A stretch of DNA of 22,340 nt from Actinomycetota bacterium (GCA_005883295.1 VAWV01000202.1:1-22340); one strand, 5' to 3'. Positions 1 to 6,634 are shown, counted from the first letter of the stretch. The notes: a model not told the origin generated them from the letters alone. Made by a program: numbers and translations.

Positions 1-2
1 CC

Positions 3-593
3 AGCGACGCGGCCTCCCTGCCCGGCAATATCGCCGAGCGCGGCCTCGACGTCGATCTGCTCGTGAACAACGCCGGCTTCGGCACGCACGGGCGCTTCAC
101 GGAGATCGATTCGGAGCGCGACGCCGAGCTGGTGCGCCTGAACTGCGAGGCGGTGGTCAGCCTCACCCACGCGTTCCTCCCCGGGATGCTCGAGCGGGGT
201 CGCGGCGGGGTGATCACCGTCGCCTCGACCGCAGGAATGCAGCCGATCGCCTACGAGACCACCTACAGCGCGTCGAAGGCCTTCGCCCGCACGTTCAGCG
301 ACGCTCTGAGCATGGAGCTCCGCGGCACCGGTGTGAAGGCGCTCTGCGTGAACCCTGGCCCGGTCCCGACCGAGTGGCAGGAGGCGGCGGGGTACGAGCC
401 CGGCTACCTCCCGCCAGTGCCGGGGAAGATCCCGGCCGAGCAGGTGGTGAGGGAATCGCTGCGGGCTTTCAAGCGCGGCCGCCGCTCGATCGTCCCGGGG
501 TTCGTGATCCGCTGGTACATGCGCATCAATGCGCCGGCGCCGCTTCCGATCAAGCTGCGAGTGATCGAGCGGATGTACCGGCCGCGTAGCTAG
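3..593 (+). CDS. Short-chain dehydrogenase/reductase, 5'-truncated by window edge
   Basis: Classical SDR-family NAD(P)-dependent oxidoreductase; the substrate cannot be told. The reading frame is open from base 3, so the N-terminal Rossmann glycine motif lies outside the window. Visible family signatures are the NNAG motif (in LLVNNAGFG, from about base 60), the catalytic serine region (VASTAGMQ) and the YSASK catalytic Tyr/Lys motif. After these comes the usual NPGPVPTE loop. About 196 residues are present of a family norm near 250-270. A GTG at 63 would start in the middle of the conserved NNAG strand and is not the true start. The TAG stop is followed after two bases by the next gene, so the two are probably co-transcribed. 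Family assignment is secure; the physiological role is unknown. Confidence 0.93.
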   Translation, partial: SDAASLPGNIAERGLDVDLLVNNAGFGTHGRFTEIDSERDAELVRLNCEAVVSLTHAFLPGMLERGRGGVITVASTAGMQPIAYETTYSASKAFARTFSDALSMELRGTGVKALCVNPGPVPTEWQEAAGYEPGYLPPVPGKIPAEQVVRESLRAFKRGRRSIVPGFVIRWYMRINAPAPLPIKLRVIERMYRPRS

Positions 594-595
594 CG

Positions 596-1312
596 TTGCC
601 CGAAGCACCGCACGACGTACTCGAGGAGCTCTACGGCGCGCCCCTCGACGAGTTCGTGGCGCTGCGCGACGCGCGCGCGAAGGAGCTGCGCGCCGCCGGC
701 CGGCGGGACGAGGCGGACGCCGTGAAGCGATTGCGCAAGCCGAGCGTTGCCGGATGGGCCGTCAACCAGGTCCGCCGAAGGGATCCGGGCGCGATCGAGG
801 GGCTCATGGCCGCGGGCGCCGCGCTCAGGCAGGCCAGGGCGGGGGCGCTCCGCAACGCCACCCGCGAGGAGCGCGAGGCGGTGAGCGATCTGGTGGACCA
901 GGCGGCGCGAATCCTCCATGAGGCGGGGCGCGAACCGAGCTCGTCCACGATCGACGACATCCGGGAGACCATGCACGCCGCCGCCATCGACGAGAGGGCT
1001 CGGGAGCTCGTCGCCGCTGGTCGTGTCGTGGAACCCATGCAGGCGGTGGGATTTGGAGTCACGCCCGGGGGCCGACGGGAGAAGCGGCGGCACGACGAGC
1101 GCGCCCGCGAGGAGCGCCGCTTGACCAAAGCCCGGGAGGCCCTGCGTGCCGCGCAGGCCGAGGTTCGCGACCGCGAGCGCGAGCTGCGCACGGCCGAGCG
1201 TGAGCTGCATGCGGCCGAGCGCGACGTGGACAAGGCCCGTGCCGCGCTCGTCTCCGCGCGCGAGCGACTCGAGCGGCGGGAGTCCGAGCTCGCGGATGCT
1301 CGTGGCGGTTGA
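596..1312 (+). CDS. Coiled-coil protein of unknown function
   Basis: 238-residue protein starting at TTG 596, two bases after the upstream SDR stop, which suggests translational coupling. I do not recognise a functional family. The N-terminal half (about 1-120) is helical and carries the conserved-looking segment RLRKPSVAGWAVNQVRRRDP (about residues 44-63), a pattern I associate with uncharacterised actinobacterial proteins. Residues about 165-235 are a highly charged heptad-rich stretch full of RE/ER/AE pairs, almost certainly a long coiled coil. There is no signal peptide or membrane segment, so it is likely cytoplasmic. The start is uncertain because there is no good ribosome binding site and TTG is the only early candidate. 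A shadow ORF lies antisense but has no recognisable domain. Confidence 0.72.
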   Translation: MPEAPHDVLEELYGAPLDEFVALRDARAKELRAAGRRDEADAVKRLRKPSVAGWAVNQVRRRDPGAIEGLMAAGAALRQARAGALRNATREEREAVSDLVDQAARILHEAGREPSSSTIDDIRETMHAAAIDERARELVAAGRVVEPMQAVGFGVTPGGRREKRRHDERAREERRLTKAREALRAAQAEVRDRERELRTAERELHAAERDVDKARAALVSARERLERRESELADARGG

Positions 1313-1316
1313 ACCC

Positions 1317-1336
1317 GGGTAAAGGCCCTTTGACCC
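1317..1336. promoter_or_regulatory. Imperfect inverted repeat between two genes
   Basis: The sequence GGGTAAAGGCCCTTTGACCC reads almost the same on both strands: GGGT/ACCC outer arms and AAA/TTT inner arms with one unpaired G. It sits 5 bases after the coiled-coil gene stop and ends just before the ribosome binding site of the next gene. It could be a weak terminator stem or an operator. Only the symmetry is directly seen. Confidence 0.3.
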
Positions 1337-1352
1337 GAGCACGGGAGGTCAG

Positions 1353-1652
1353 ATGGCTACGCAGAAGCAGCGCCAGGCCGCGCGCCGCAACGTGAAGAAG
1401 GCGCAGGCCGGAGCACGTCGGAAGAAGACGATCACGAAGCTGTCGAAGAGGACCCGCACGGCGCTCGGCCGCGAGGGAGCGAAGGCGGCGGCGCGCAAGC
1501 GCGGCGCCTCGAAGGGGACGGGCACCGGCGCCGGCGCGATGACCGTCACCGAGCTGCAGCGCGAGGCCGCGCGGCTGGGTATCGACGGCCGCTCGAAGAT
1601 GGGCAAGGCCCAGCTGATACGCGCGGTCGGCCAGAAGCGCCGATCGCGCTAG
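1353..1652 (+). CDS. Small lysine/arginine-rich DNA-binding-like protein with Rho-N/SAP-like tail
   Basis: 99-residue, strongly basic protein. Residues 1-58 are Lys/Arg/Ala-rich with no acidic clusters, resembling histone-H1-like bacterial tails (for example RRNVKKAQAGARRKK). After a Gly/Thr linker (GTGTGAG), residues about 63-93 match the Rho termination factor N-terminal/SAP-like helix-extended-loop-helix pattern (MTVTELQREAARLGIDGRSK, then MGKAQLIRAV). The start ATG has a clear ribosome binding site, GGGAGGTCAG, immediately upstream. The likely role is nucleic-acid binding or nucleoid compaction, but that is inference. Its TAG stop overlaps the stop of the convergent FAD oxidase in a shared CTAG. 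Confidence 0.8.
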   Translation: MATQKQRQAARRNVKKAQAGARRKKTITKLSKRTRTALGREGAKAAARKRGASKGTGTGAGAMTVTELQREAARLGIDGRSKMGKAQLIRAVGQKRRSR

Positions 1653-3142
1653 CCCGGCGGGATGCTCTGACGGAAGTGGAAGAAGTCGTCGGGGTCGTAG
1701 CGGCGCTTGACGTCCACGAGGCGCGTCCAGTTCGACCCGTAGTAGGCGTGCTGCCAGCTGGCTAGCTCGGGGTCGATGTAGTTCTGGTACGCGAACCCCG
1801 ACGCGTGCGGGGCGAGCCGCGCGTGCAGGTCGCGCAGCCACTTCAGCGTCGAGTGCTCGGCGTGGTGGGAGCCCCACGACACGTACAGCTGGGCGGAGAA
1901 CAGCTCCTTCCGGTGGACGAACGCCGTGTCATGCGGATGGACGCGGTTGATGGCGCCGCCGTATGCGTCGAGGATCACCGCTCCGGACCGGTGCAGGTCC
2001 TGGGCGCGGGAGATCGCGTGGACGATCGCCGTGCGGCCGCTCGACGACAACGGCCTCCGGAAGTAGTGCGACTTGGCCGCGAAGCGCTCGGGTGAGTAGG
2101 CGAGGCACTGGCTCGGGGTCTCCCCGGAGCAGCCGGCGAGCCACTTCTGCACGTCGCCGTACGGCTGTGTGCGCATCGAGACCGACGGCGTCCCGACCCG
2201 GGTGACCGGGTGCAGGAGCGACTGCAGGCGGCGTGTGCTGCCGAAGTACTGGCCGACGCAGTGCACGTGCGGGCTGCCCGTGTCCGTGTGCAGGTTCAGG
2301 ATTGAGTCGAGCTCGTCCGGCGCGTGCGGGGCCCACTTCTGCCACGCATGCACGACCGCCTCGGCCTCGTCCCACGGCCACGAGATCGAGAAGCGGGTCG
2401 CATCGTGCACGCTGTGGACGCGAAAGCGAAAGCCCGTGACGATTCCGAAGTTGCCGCCCCCGCCGCCGCGACAGGCCCAGAAGAGATCCGGGTGCTTGCC
2501 GCGGCTGGCGGTCACGTGGCGGCCGTCGGCAAGGACGATGCCGACCCTGCGCACGTTGTCCGTGGTCAGGCCGAACCGGCGCGACGCGAGGCCGTACCCG
2601 CCGCCGAGCGCGAGCCCGCCTATCCCCACCGTCGGGCAGCTCCCGGCGGGGATCGTGACCCCGTGCGCCGCGAGATCGAGGTAGACCTTCATGAGCTGGG
2701 CGCCGGGGCCAACGGCCGCCGTGCCCGAGGCGCCATCGAGCCGCACAGCGGCCATCCGCCGCATGTCCACCTGCAGGGCGCCGCGCCCGGTGGAGTAGCC
2801 CGCGTATGAGTGGCCGCCCGAGCGCGGCACGAGCCGCACGCCGTAGCGGTGTCCCCACCGCACGCACGCCTTGACGTCTGCCACCGTCTCCGGCTGGGCC
2901 ACGCCCAGGGGATCGACCCCGGCGTACCGGAGGTTCACGATCCGGTGGGTGCGCTCGTATCCGCGCGAGCCGGGGGCGTAGACCGGTCCGCGCAGTTCGC
3001 GGGCGAGCGCGCGCAGGCGCGGATCGGAGCGCTTCGAGGCATTGCTTGCGCGAACCAGCTCGAAGCCGGTGGGAGCCAAGCTCGCTGCGAGCGCCGCGCC
3101 GCCGGCGCGGCGCAGGAACTGGCGGCGATCGAGCTCTTCCAT
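1649..3142 (-). CDS. Tat-exported FAD-linked oxidase (berberine bridge enzyme type)
   Basis: 497 residues. The N-terminus has a twin-arginine signal (DRRQFLRRAGGAALAASLAP), so the folded flavoprotein is predicted to be exported. A PCMH-type FAD-binding domain spans about 60-240. RSGGHSYAG holds the histidine that carries the flavin in this family, and AGSCPTVGIGGLALGGGYG holds the second covalent attachment residue, cysteine, so bicovalent FAD is expected. The BBE C-terminal motif is present (YDPDDFFHFRQSIPP). Relatives oxidise sugars, alkaloids or other alcohols with O2 and release H2O2; the substrate here is unknown. Length is typical. It is transcribed divergently from the SnoaL-like gene and convergently with the basic protein. 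Confidence 0.93.
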   Translation of the reverse strand: MEELDRRQFLRRAGGAALAASLAPTGFELVRASNASKRSDPRLRALARELRGPVYAPGSRGYERTHRIVNLRYAGVDPLGVAQPETVADVKACVRWGHRYGVRLVPRSGGHSYAGYSTGRGALQVDMRRMAAVRLDGASGTAAVGPGAQLMKVYLDLAAHGVTIPAGSCPTVGIGGLALGGGYGLASRRFGLTTDNVRRVGIVLADGRHVTASRGKHPDLFWACRGGGGGNFGIVTGFRFRVHSVHDATRFSISWPWDEAEAVVHAWQKWAPHAPDELDSILNLHTDTGSPHVHCVGQYFGSTRRLQSLLHPVTRVGTPSVSMRTQPYGDVQKWLAGCSGETPSQCLAYSPERFAAKSHYFRRPLSSSGRTAIVHAISRAQDLHRSGAVILDAYGGAINRVHPHDTAFVHRKELFSAQLYVSWGSHHAEHSTLKWLRDLHARLAPHASGFAYQNYIDPELASWQHAYYGSNWTRLVDVKRRYDPDDFFHFRQSIPPG

Positions 3143-3207
3143 GCGCAGCGCGAGCCTATTGCGTAGGATCGCGCCTGCCGGAGGCGCCGCCGACAGAAAG
3201 GGGCGTC
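3143..3207. promoter_or_regulatory. Divergent promoter region, FAD oxidase / SnoaL-like gene
   Basis: 65-bp gap between divergent starts. On the minus strand TAGGCT (bases 3151-3156 read in reverse, approximate) lies about 10 bases before the oxidase ATG and fits a -10 element with almost no leader. On the plus strand TAGGAT (3164-3169) is a possible -10 for the SnoaL-like gene, which has its own AGAAAGGGG ribosome binding site. No convincing -35 boxes are visible. Confidence 0.35.
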
Positions 3208-3648
3208 ATGTCAGCAGAGGGGAACGTCGGGGCCGCAACGCGAGTGCTCGACGAGGGGTTCAACCAGGGCCGGCTCGAGGTGTTCGACGAGGTCTGCTCG
3301 CCGGACGTCGTGACCCACGACCCCGCGGAGCAGGAGGACGTGCGGGGCATCGAGGCGCAGAAGAACCGCTGCCAGATGTACCGCACGGCGATGCCTGACC
3401 TGGAGGTGGTGGTGGAGGACGCCTTCGGCAGCGGTGACAGGGTCTGCACGCGCTGGACCGCCCGGGGTACCAACGACGGCGAGCTCATGGGCATGCCGCC
3501 GACCGGCAAGAGGGTCGAGATCACCGGGAACTCGATCGACCGCTTCGACGCGGACGGCAAGCTCGTCGAGACCTGGGATCAGTGGGACAACGCCGGGTTC
3601 ATGACACAGCTCGGCCTCACTCCCGAGGCAGCCGCTCAGGCCGGCTGA
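3208..3648 (+). CDS. SnoaL-like / ester-cyclase-type protein
   Basis: 146-residue protein starting at ATG 3208 behind AGAAAGGGG. It belongs to the NTF2-like SnoaL fold, recognised from NQGRLEVFDEVCSPDVVTHD, the central RTAMPDLEVVVEDAFGSGD strand, RWTARGTNDGELMGMPPTGK and the closing WDQWDNAGFMTQLG. Members include polyketide cyclases and many uncharacterised stress-associated proteins, so the fold is sure and the reaction is not. An upstream extension of the frame exists, but it runs through the divergent promoter and looks non-coding. A strong GC hairpin follows 22 bases after the stop, so the gene is probably monocistronic. Confidence 0.88.
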   Translation: MSAEGNVGAATRVLDEGFNQGRLEVFDEVCSPDVVTHDPAEQEDVRGIEAQKNRCQMYRTAMPDLEVVVEDAFGSGDRVCTRWTARGTNDGELMGMPPTGKRVEITGNSIDRFDADGKLVETWDQWDNAGFMTQLGLTPEAAAQAG

Positions 3649-3670
3649 GCCGGGGCACGGTCTGTGGCAT

Positions 3671-3700
3671 CGGCGGCGCCCGGCCGGTCGGGCGCCGCCG
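3671..3700 (+). terminator. 12-bp perfect GC hairpin, probable terminator
   Basis: CGGCGGCGCCCG (3671-3682) pairs perfectly with CGGGCGCCGCCG (3689-3700) around a 6-base loop. There is no T-tract. In high-GC actinobacteria such U-less hairpins soon after a stop codon are commonly taken as terminators. It lies 22 bases beyond the SnoaL-like stop. Confidence 0.6.
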
Positions 3701-3730
3701 GAGCCGGCCGCGCTTCGGCCCGGTCGATGC

Positions 3731-3757
3731 TGGGATAGCCTCACGCGCCGTATCCCA
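3731..3757 (+). promoter_or_regulatory. Inverted repeat TGGGATA-N13-TATCCCA upstream of ABM gene
   Basis: Perfect 7-bp arms at 3731-3737 and 3751-3757, separated by 13 bases. The left arm overlaps a -10-like TAGCCT (3736-3741). The right arm ends just before the AAAGGAGG ribosome binding site of the gene at 3775. Symmetry and position suggest an operator or a leader hairpin that affects translation; which one cannot be told. Confidence 0.4.
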
Positions 3758-3774
3758 CCGCCAAAGGAGGCGCC

Positions 3775-4038
3775 ATGCATGCAGTGGTCGTGAGGGTCAG
3801 CATCAAGGACGGGGAGGAGGCCACCCGCGCCCTGCAGGAGCAGGTCGTGCCCGCCGTGTCGCAGGCGCCCGGCTTCGTGGCCGGTTACTGGACGCGCAAG
3901 GACGACGGCGGCCTCTCGATGATCGTGTTCGAGTCCGAGGACGCGGCTCGGTCGGCCAGCGAGCGGATTCGCGACGGAGTGCCCGACAGCGTGGACCTCG
4001 AGGGCACCGAGGTCCGGGAGGTCGTGGCGCACGCCTGA
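3775..4038 (+). CDS. ABM-fold (antibiotic biosynthesis monooxygenase-like) protein
   Basis: 87-residue protein with an excellent ribosome binding site (AAAGGAGGCGCC directly before ATG). The pattern is that of a dimeric alpha/beta-barrel ABM protein: a first strand AVVVRVSIKDG, a helix EEATRALQEQVVPAVSQAPG, then GFVAGYWTRKDDGG, LSMIVFESEDAARSASERI, and a final strand near VREVVAHA. Such proteins are small monooxygenases, haem-degrading enzymes or stress proteins; no catalytic residue settles which. Its TGA stop is followed within 1-2 bases by the open frame of the methyltransferase, suggesting a coupled operon. Confidence 0.85.
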   Translation: MHAVVVRVSIKDGEEATRALQEQVVPAVSQAPGFVAGYWTRKDDGGLSMIVFESEDAARSASERIRDGVPDSVDLEGTEVREVVAHA

Positions 4039-4039
4039 G

Positions 4040-4855
4040 CTGCAGCGCCGAGCCCTCGAAAGGCTGCGCGACTGGACCGGGCGCTGGGGGTTCCTGCGAC
4101 GCGCCCGCCTCAAGCTGCGCGACTGGGTCGCGCGGTCGGGGCCGCCGCGATGGCAGGCGACCCGCGACGACCTCTCCTTCCGCTACCTGCGCGGGGACGG
4201 GATCGAGATCGGGGCGCTCTTCAACCCGCTGCGCGTGCCACCCGAGGCACGGGTCACGTACGTCGACCACGCGGGGCTCGACGAGCTGCGCGAGATCTAC
4301 TCCGAGCACGACTGGGTGCAGGCCCCCGACGTGATCGACGAAGGGGAACGGCTCGAGAAGTTCGCCGACGAGTCGCTCGACTTCGTGATCGCGAACCACA
4401 TGCTCGAGCACGTCGAGGATCCGATCGAGGCGATGGAGAACTTCCTGCGCGTCCTGCGGCCGGGCGGCATCCTCTTCCTGACGCTGCCGGACGCGCGCCA
4501 CACATTCGACGGCCGCCGTACGCGCACGACGCTCGAGCACCTGCTGCGCGACCATCAAGAGGGACCGCAGGTCTCGCGGCGCGAGCACTACGAGGACATC
4601 GCGCGGATCATCGACTGCGTCCCGGAGGAGCAGGTGGCCGCGCGTGCGGACGAGATCGCCGCCGATCGCGCGCGCCACCACTACCACGTGTGGGAGCTCG
4701 AGACGTTCCTCGACCTCCTCTTCGAGTTGGGCCTCCCGGTCGACGTGGAGGCCGCCCAGGTGACGGAGCTCGAGTTCGCGGTGATCCTGCGCAAGAACGC
4801 CGCCAAGTCCGCGATACGATCGCCCGCGCCATCGCACGCACAACGCTCTACGTAA
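4040..4855 (+). CDS. Class I SAM-dependent methyltransferase, start codon unresolved
   Basis: The frame is open from 3923 to the TAA at 4853-4855. Recognisable content begins with DDLSFRYLRGDG (about 4166) and IEIGALFNPL (4202), where this methyltransferase subfamily normally begins. Later come the acidic-loop region VTYVDHAGLDELREIY, the post-motif core SLDFVIANHMLEHVEDP and the strand RVLRPGGILFLTLPDA. The only GTG in frame (4235) is downstream of IEIGALFNPL and would remove conserved sequence; no ATG, GTG or TTG exists between 3923 and 4235. I placed the start provisionally at CTG 4040, one base after the upstream stop, as a coupled non-standard start. CTG 4064 or 4115 are alternatives. 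The N-terminus carries a duplicated LRDW segment 17 codons apart. The substrate is unknown. Confidence 0.75.
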   Translation: MQRRALERLRDWTGRWGFLRRARLKLRDWVARSGPPRWQATRDDLSFRYLRGDGIEIGALFNPLRVPPEARVTYVDHAGLDELREIYSEHDWVQAPDVIDEGERLEKFADESLDFVIANHMLEHVEDPIEAMENFLRVLRPGGILFLTLPDARHTFDGRRTRTTLEHLLRDHQEGPQVSRREHYEDIARIIDCVPEEQVAARADEIAADRARHHYHVWELETFLDLLFELGLPVDVEAAQVTELEFAVILRKNAAKSAIRSPAPSHAQRST

Positions 4856-5655
4856 TCCCGGCGTCGCACCCATCGGTCGCGGCCCGGCTGATGCTCGAGC
4901 GCAAGGGCATCGACTACCGCCGGGTGGACCTGCTGCCGGCACTTCACAAGCCGATCCTCCGCGCACTTGGCTTCAGCGGGGCGACCGTCCCGGCGCTGAA
5001 GCTCGACGGCGAGCGCGTCCAGGGCTCGCGCGCGATCTCCAGGAAGCTCGACGAGAGGCAGCCCGAGCCGCGGCTCTTTCCTGCCGACCCTTCACAGCGC
5101 ACGGCGGTGGAGGAGGCCGAGCGGTGGGGCGATGAGGTCCTTCAGCCGGCGGCGCGCCGGCTGTCCTGGTGGATGCTCCGCCGCGACAGGTCGACGATCG
5201 GGACCTTCCTCGAGGGTACCCGGATCGGGATCCCGCACGGCCTCGCCGTGCGCACCGCCGCGCCGATCATCTGGACGTCGGCTCGCATCAACCGCGCGAG
5301 CGACGAGTCCGCGCGCGCCGACCTCGCAGCCCTGCCCGACATGCTCGACAGGATCGACGCCTGGATCGACGCCGGAGTGATCGGCGGCCCGGAACCAAAC
5401 GCCGCGGACTATCGGATCGGCACGAGCGTCCGGCTCTTGCTCTGTCTCGAGGACCTCGCCCCGCCGATCCGCGACCGCCCCGCGGGCGAGATGGCGATGC
5501 GCGTGGTGCCGGACTACGCGGGGCGCGTGCCGCCGGTGGCGCCGGCGGAGCTCCTCGAGCCGCTGAGGAGCAGGGTCCGCCCGGTCTCACCGAGCGACTT
5601 CGTGAGCTCGCGGTCGGAGAGCCCCGCCGCGCGGAGCTCTCGGAACGTCTCGTAG
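4831..5655 (+). CDS. Glutathione S-transferase-like protein, start codon unresolved
   Basis: GST family: an N-terminal thioredoxin-fold domain (TTLYVIPASHPSVAARLML, GIDYRRVDLLP, then GATVPALKLDGERVQGSRAI with the cis-Pro and the glutathione-binding serine) and an all-helical C-terminal domain from about residue 90. The first strand TTLYVIP starts at 4840, but the only nearby ATG (4891) lies after it and would delete it. Upstream in the frame there is no ATG/GTG/TTG until 4150, deep inside the methyltransferase in another frame. I placed the start at ATC 4831 provisionally. The 3' end runs 142 bases into the convergent TetR gene. Homology appears to end near VVPDYAGRVPPVAPAELL (about 5500-5560), so the last 30 or so residues may be read-through tail. 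The reaction is unknown. Confidence 0.75.
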   Translation: MARTTLYVIPASHPSVAARLMLERKGIDYRRVDLLPALHKPILRALGFSGATVPALKLDGERVQGSRAISRKLDERQPEPRLFPADPSQRTAVEEAERWGDEVLQPAARRLSWWMLRRDRSTIGTFLEGTRIGIPHGLAVRTAAPIIWTSARINRASDESARADLAALPDMLDRIDAWIDAGVIGGPEPNAADYRIGTSVRLLLCLEDLAPPIRDRPAGEMAMRVVPDYAGRVPPVAPAELLEPLRSRVRPVSPSDFVSSRSESPAARSSRNVS

Positions 5656-6167
5656 CTCGTAAGGACCAGGAGCAGCGCGAGAGCCTTGCGCTCGCTCACG
5701 CCGGACCGCAGCCTGCCGGTCGTGTGCAGATGCCGCACGAGACGCTGCATCTCTCCGCGGCGGTCCGCGCGCTGGCGGTCCACCAGGTCCTTCGCCGCCG
5801 GGTCGATTGCGGAGACGCCGTAGAGCTGACTGAGGATCGCGTCCTCCGAGGACCAGAAGCGCACGCAGTTCGAGACGGTGTCAGCCAGCGCTTCCTCGGG
5901 ATCCGGTAGCTCGACCGTCTCCCTGATCGCGAGCAGGGCGGGGTTCACCGCGAACGTGTCGCAGATCCCGTCGACGAGGTCCAGTCGCGATCCGAAGTGC
6001 TGGTAGAGGGTGGCCCGCGCAATGCCCGCGCGGTCCGCCACCTCCTCGACCGTCGATTCGTGGAAGGAGCCTTCGGCGAGGAGCTCACGGACGGCCGACA
6101 TGATCCGCTCGCGGGTGGCGTCGGATCGGGTGCTGCGGCGCTGGGCCCGGTAGGCGCGGGTTGCCAT
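5514..6167 (-). CDS. TetR/AcrR-family transcriptional regulator
   Basis: 217 residues. Residues about 17-65 form the TetR DNA-binding domain with the canonical helix-turn-helix TVEEVADRAGIARATLYQHF (39-58). The rest is a divergent helical ligand-binding domain. ATG 6167 abuts a 28-bp palindrome, and a TAGACT -10-like box lies within that palindrome on the minus strand, so the mRNA is probably leaderless and autorepressed. It is divergent from the cupin/acetyltransferase pair, its likely target. The C-terminal tail (from about residue 170) overlaps the convergent GST gene. The inducer is unknown. Confidence 0.93.
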   Translation of the reverse strand: MATRAYRAQRRSTRSDATRERIMSAVRELLAEGSFHESTVEEVADRAGIARATLYQHFGSRLDLVDGICDTFAVNPALLAIRETVELPDPEEALADTVSNCVRFWSSEDAILSQLYGVSAIDPAAKDLVDRQRADRRGEMQRLVRHLHTTGRLRSGVSERKALALLLVLTSYETFRELRAAGLSDRELTKSLGETGRTLLLSGSRSSAGATGGTRPA

Positions 6168-6195
6168 TGGACAGACAGTCTAGACACGCTGTCCA
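6168..6195. promoter_or_regulatory. TetR operator copy 1 (28-bp palindrome)
   Basis: TGGACAG-N3-GTCTAGAC-N3-CTGTCCA. All 22 specified positions are perfectly symmetric about 6181/6182. It starts at the base next to the tetR initiation codon. Length and dyad symmetry fit a TetR-family operator. Assignment to this regulator is inferred from position and from the second copy. Confidence 0.8.
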
Positions 6196-6214
6196 CAAAC
6201 CTGTACCATCGGTG

Positions 6215-6242
6215 CGGACGCAGTGTCTAGACGTACTGTCTA
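6215..6242. promoter_or_regulatory. TetR operator copy 2 (degenerate)
   Basis: Same architecture as copy 1. The GTCTAGAC core (6225-6232) is perfect, with right arm CTGTCTA and weaker left arm CGGACGC. The centres of the two copies are 47 bp apart. This copy overlaps a possible -10 (TACTGT, 6234-6239) and ends just before the AAAGGAGAAGG ribosome binding site of the cupin gene, so binding here would block cupin transcription. Confidence 0.7.
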
Positions 6243-6256
6243 CAAAGGAGAAGGAC

Positions 6257-6634
6257 ATGCCGAAGGCTTCCAGGGAAACCGCCTCACAGATGGAGGACAT
6301 GGGGGTGATGGTCGGGCACTACGAGGAGCTCGGCGGCTACACGGTTGGCTTCGAGTCGTTTCGCGAGGACGCCGACGCCACTCCGCTGTTCAAGGGCCTT
6401 CCCGACGATCGCTGCCAGAGCCCGCACTGGGGCTACGTGGTGAGCGGGAGCGTCGTGTTCCGGTACTCCGACCGGGAGGAGACCTACGAGGGCGGCGACG
6501 CGTACTACGCACCGCCCGGACACATCCCTGTGGTCACGGCTGGCACCGAGGTCATCGAGTTCAGCCCCACCGAGGAGTACGGCCGGACGATGGAGGTGCT
6601 GGCGAAGAACCTCGCAGCCGTGGCGGCAAACTGA
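6257..6634 (+). CDS. Small cupin-like protein under TetR control
   Basis: 125-residue single-domain protein starting at ATG 6257, 2 bases after AAAGGAGAAGG (6244-6254). Cupin-type features: SPHWGYVVSGSVVFRY as the first beta motif (histidine, glycine turn) and EGGDAYYAPPGHIPVV as the second motif (GD, PPGH). The first motif lacks the full HxH, so metal binding may be weak or altered. No export signal is visible. It is the first gene of a two-gene unit divergent from tetR, with an operator over its promoter. A possible role is small-molecule binding or detoxification; no substrate can be named. Confidence 0.85.
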   Translation: MPKASRETASQMEDMGVMVGHYEELGGYTVGFESFREDADATPLFKGLPDDRCQSPHWGYVVSGSVVFRYSDREETYEGGDAYYAPPGHIPVVTAGTEVIEFSPTEEYGRTMEVLAKNLAAVAAN

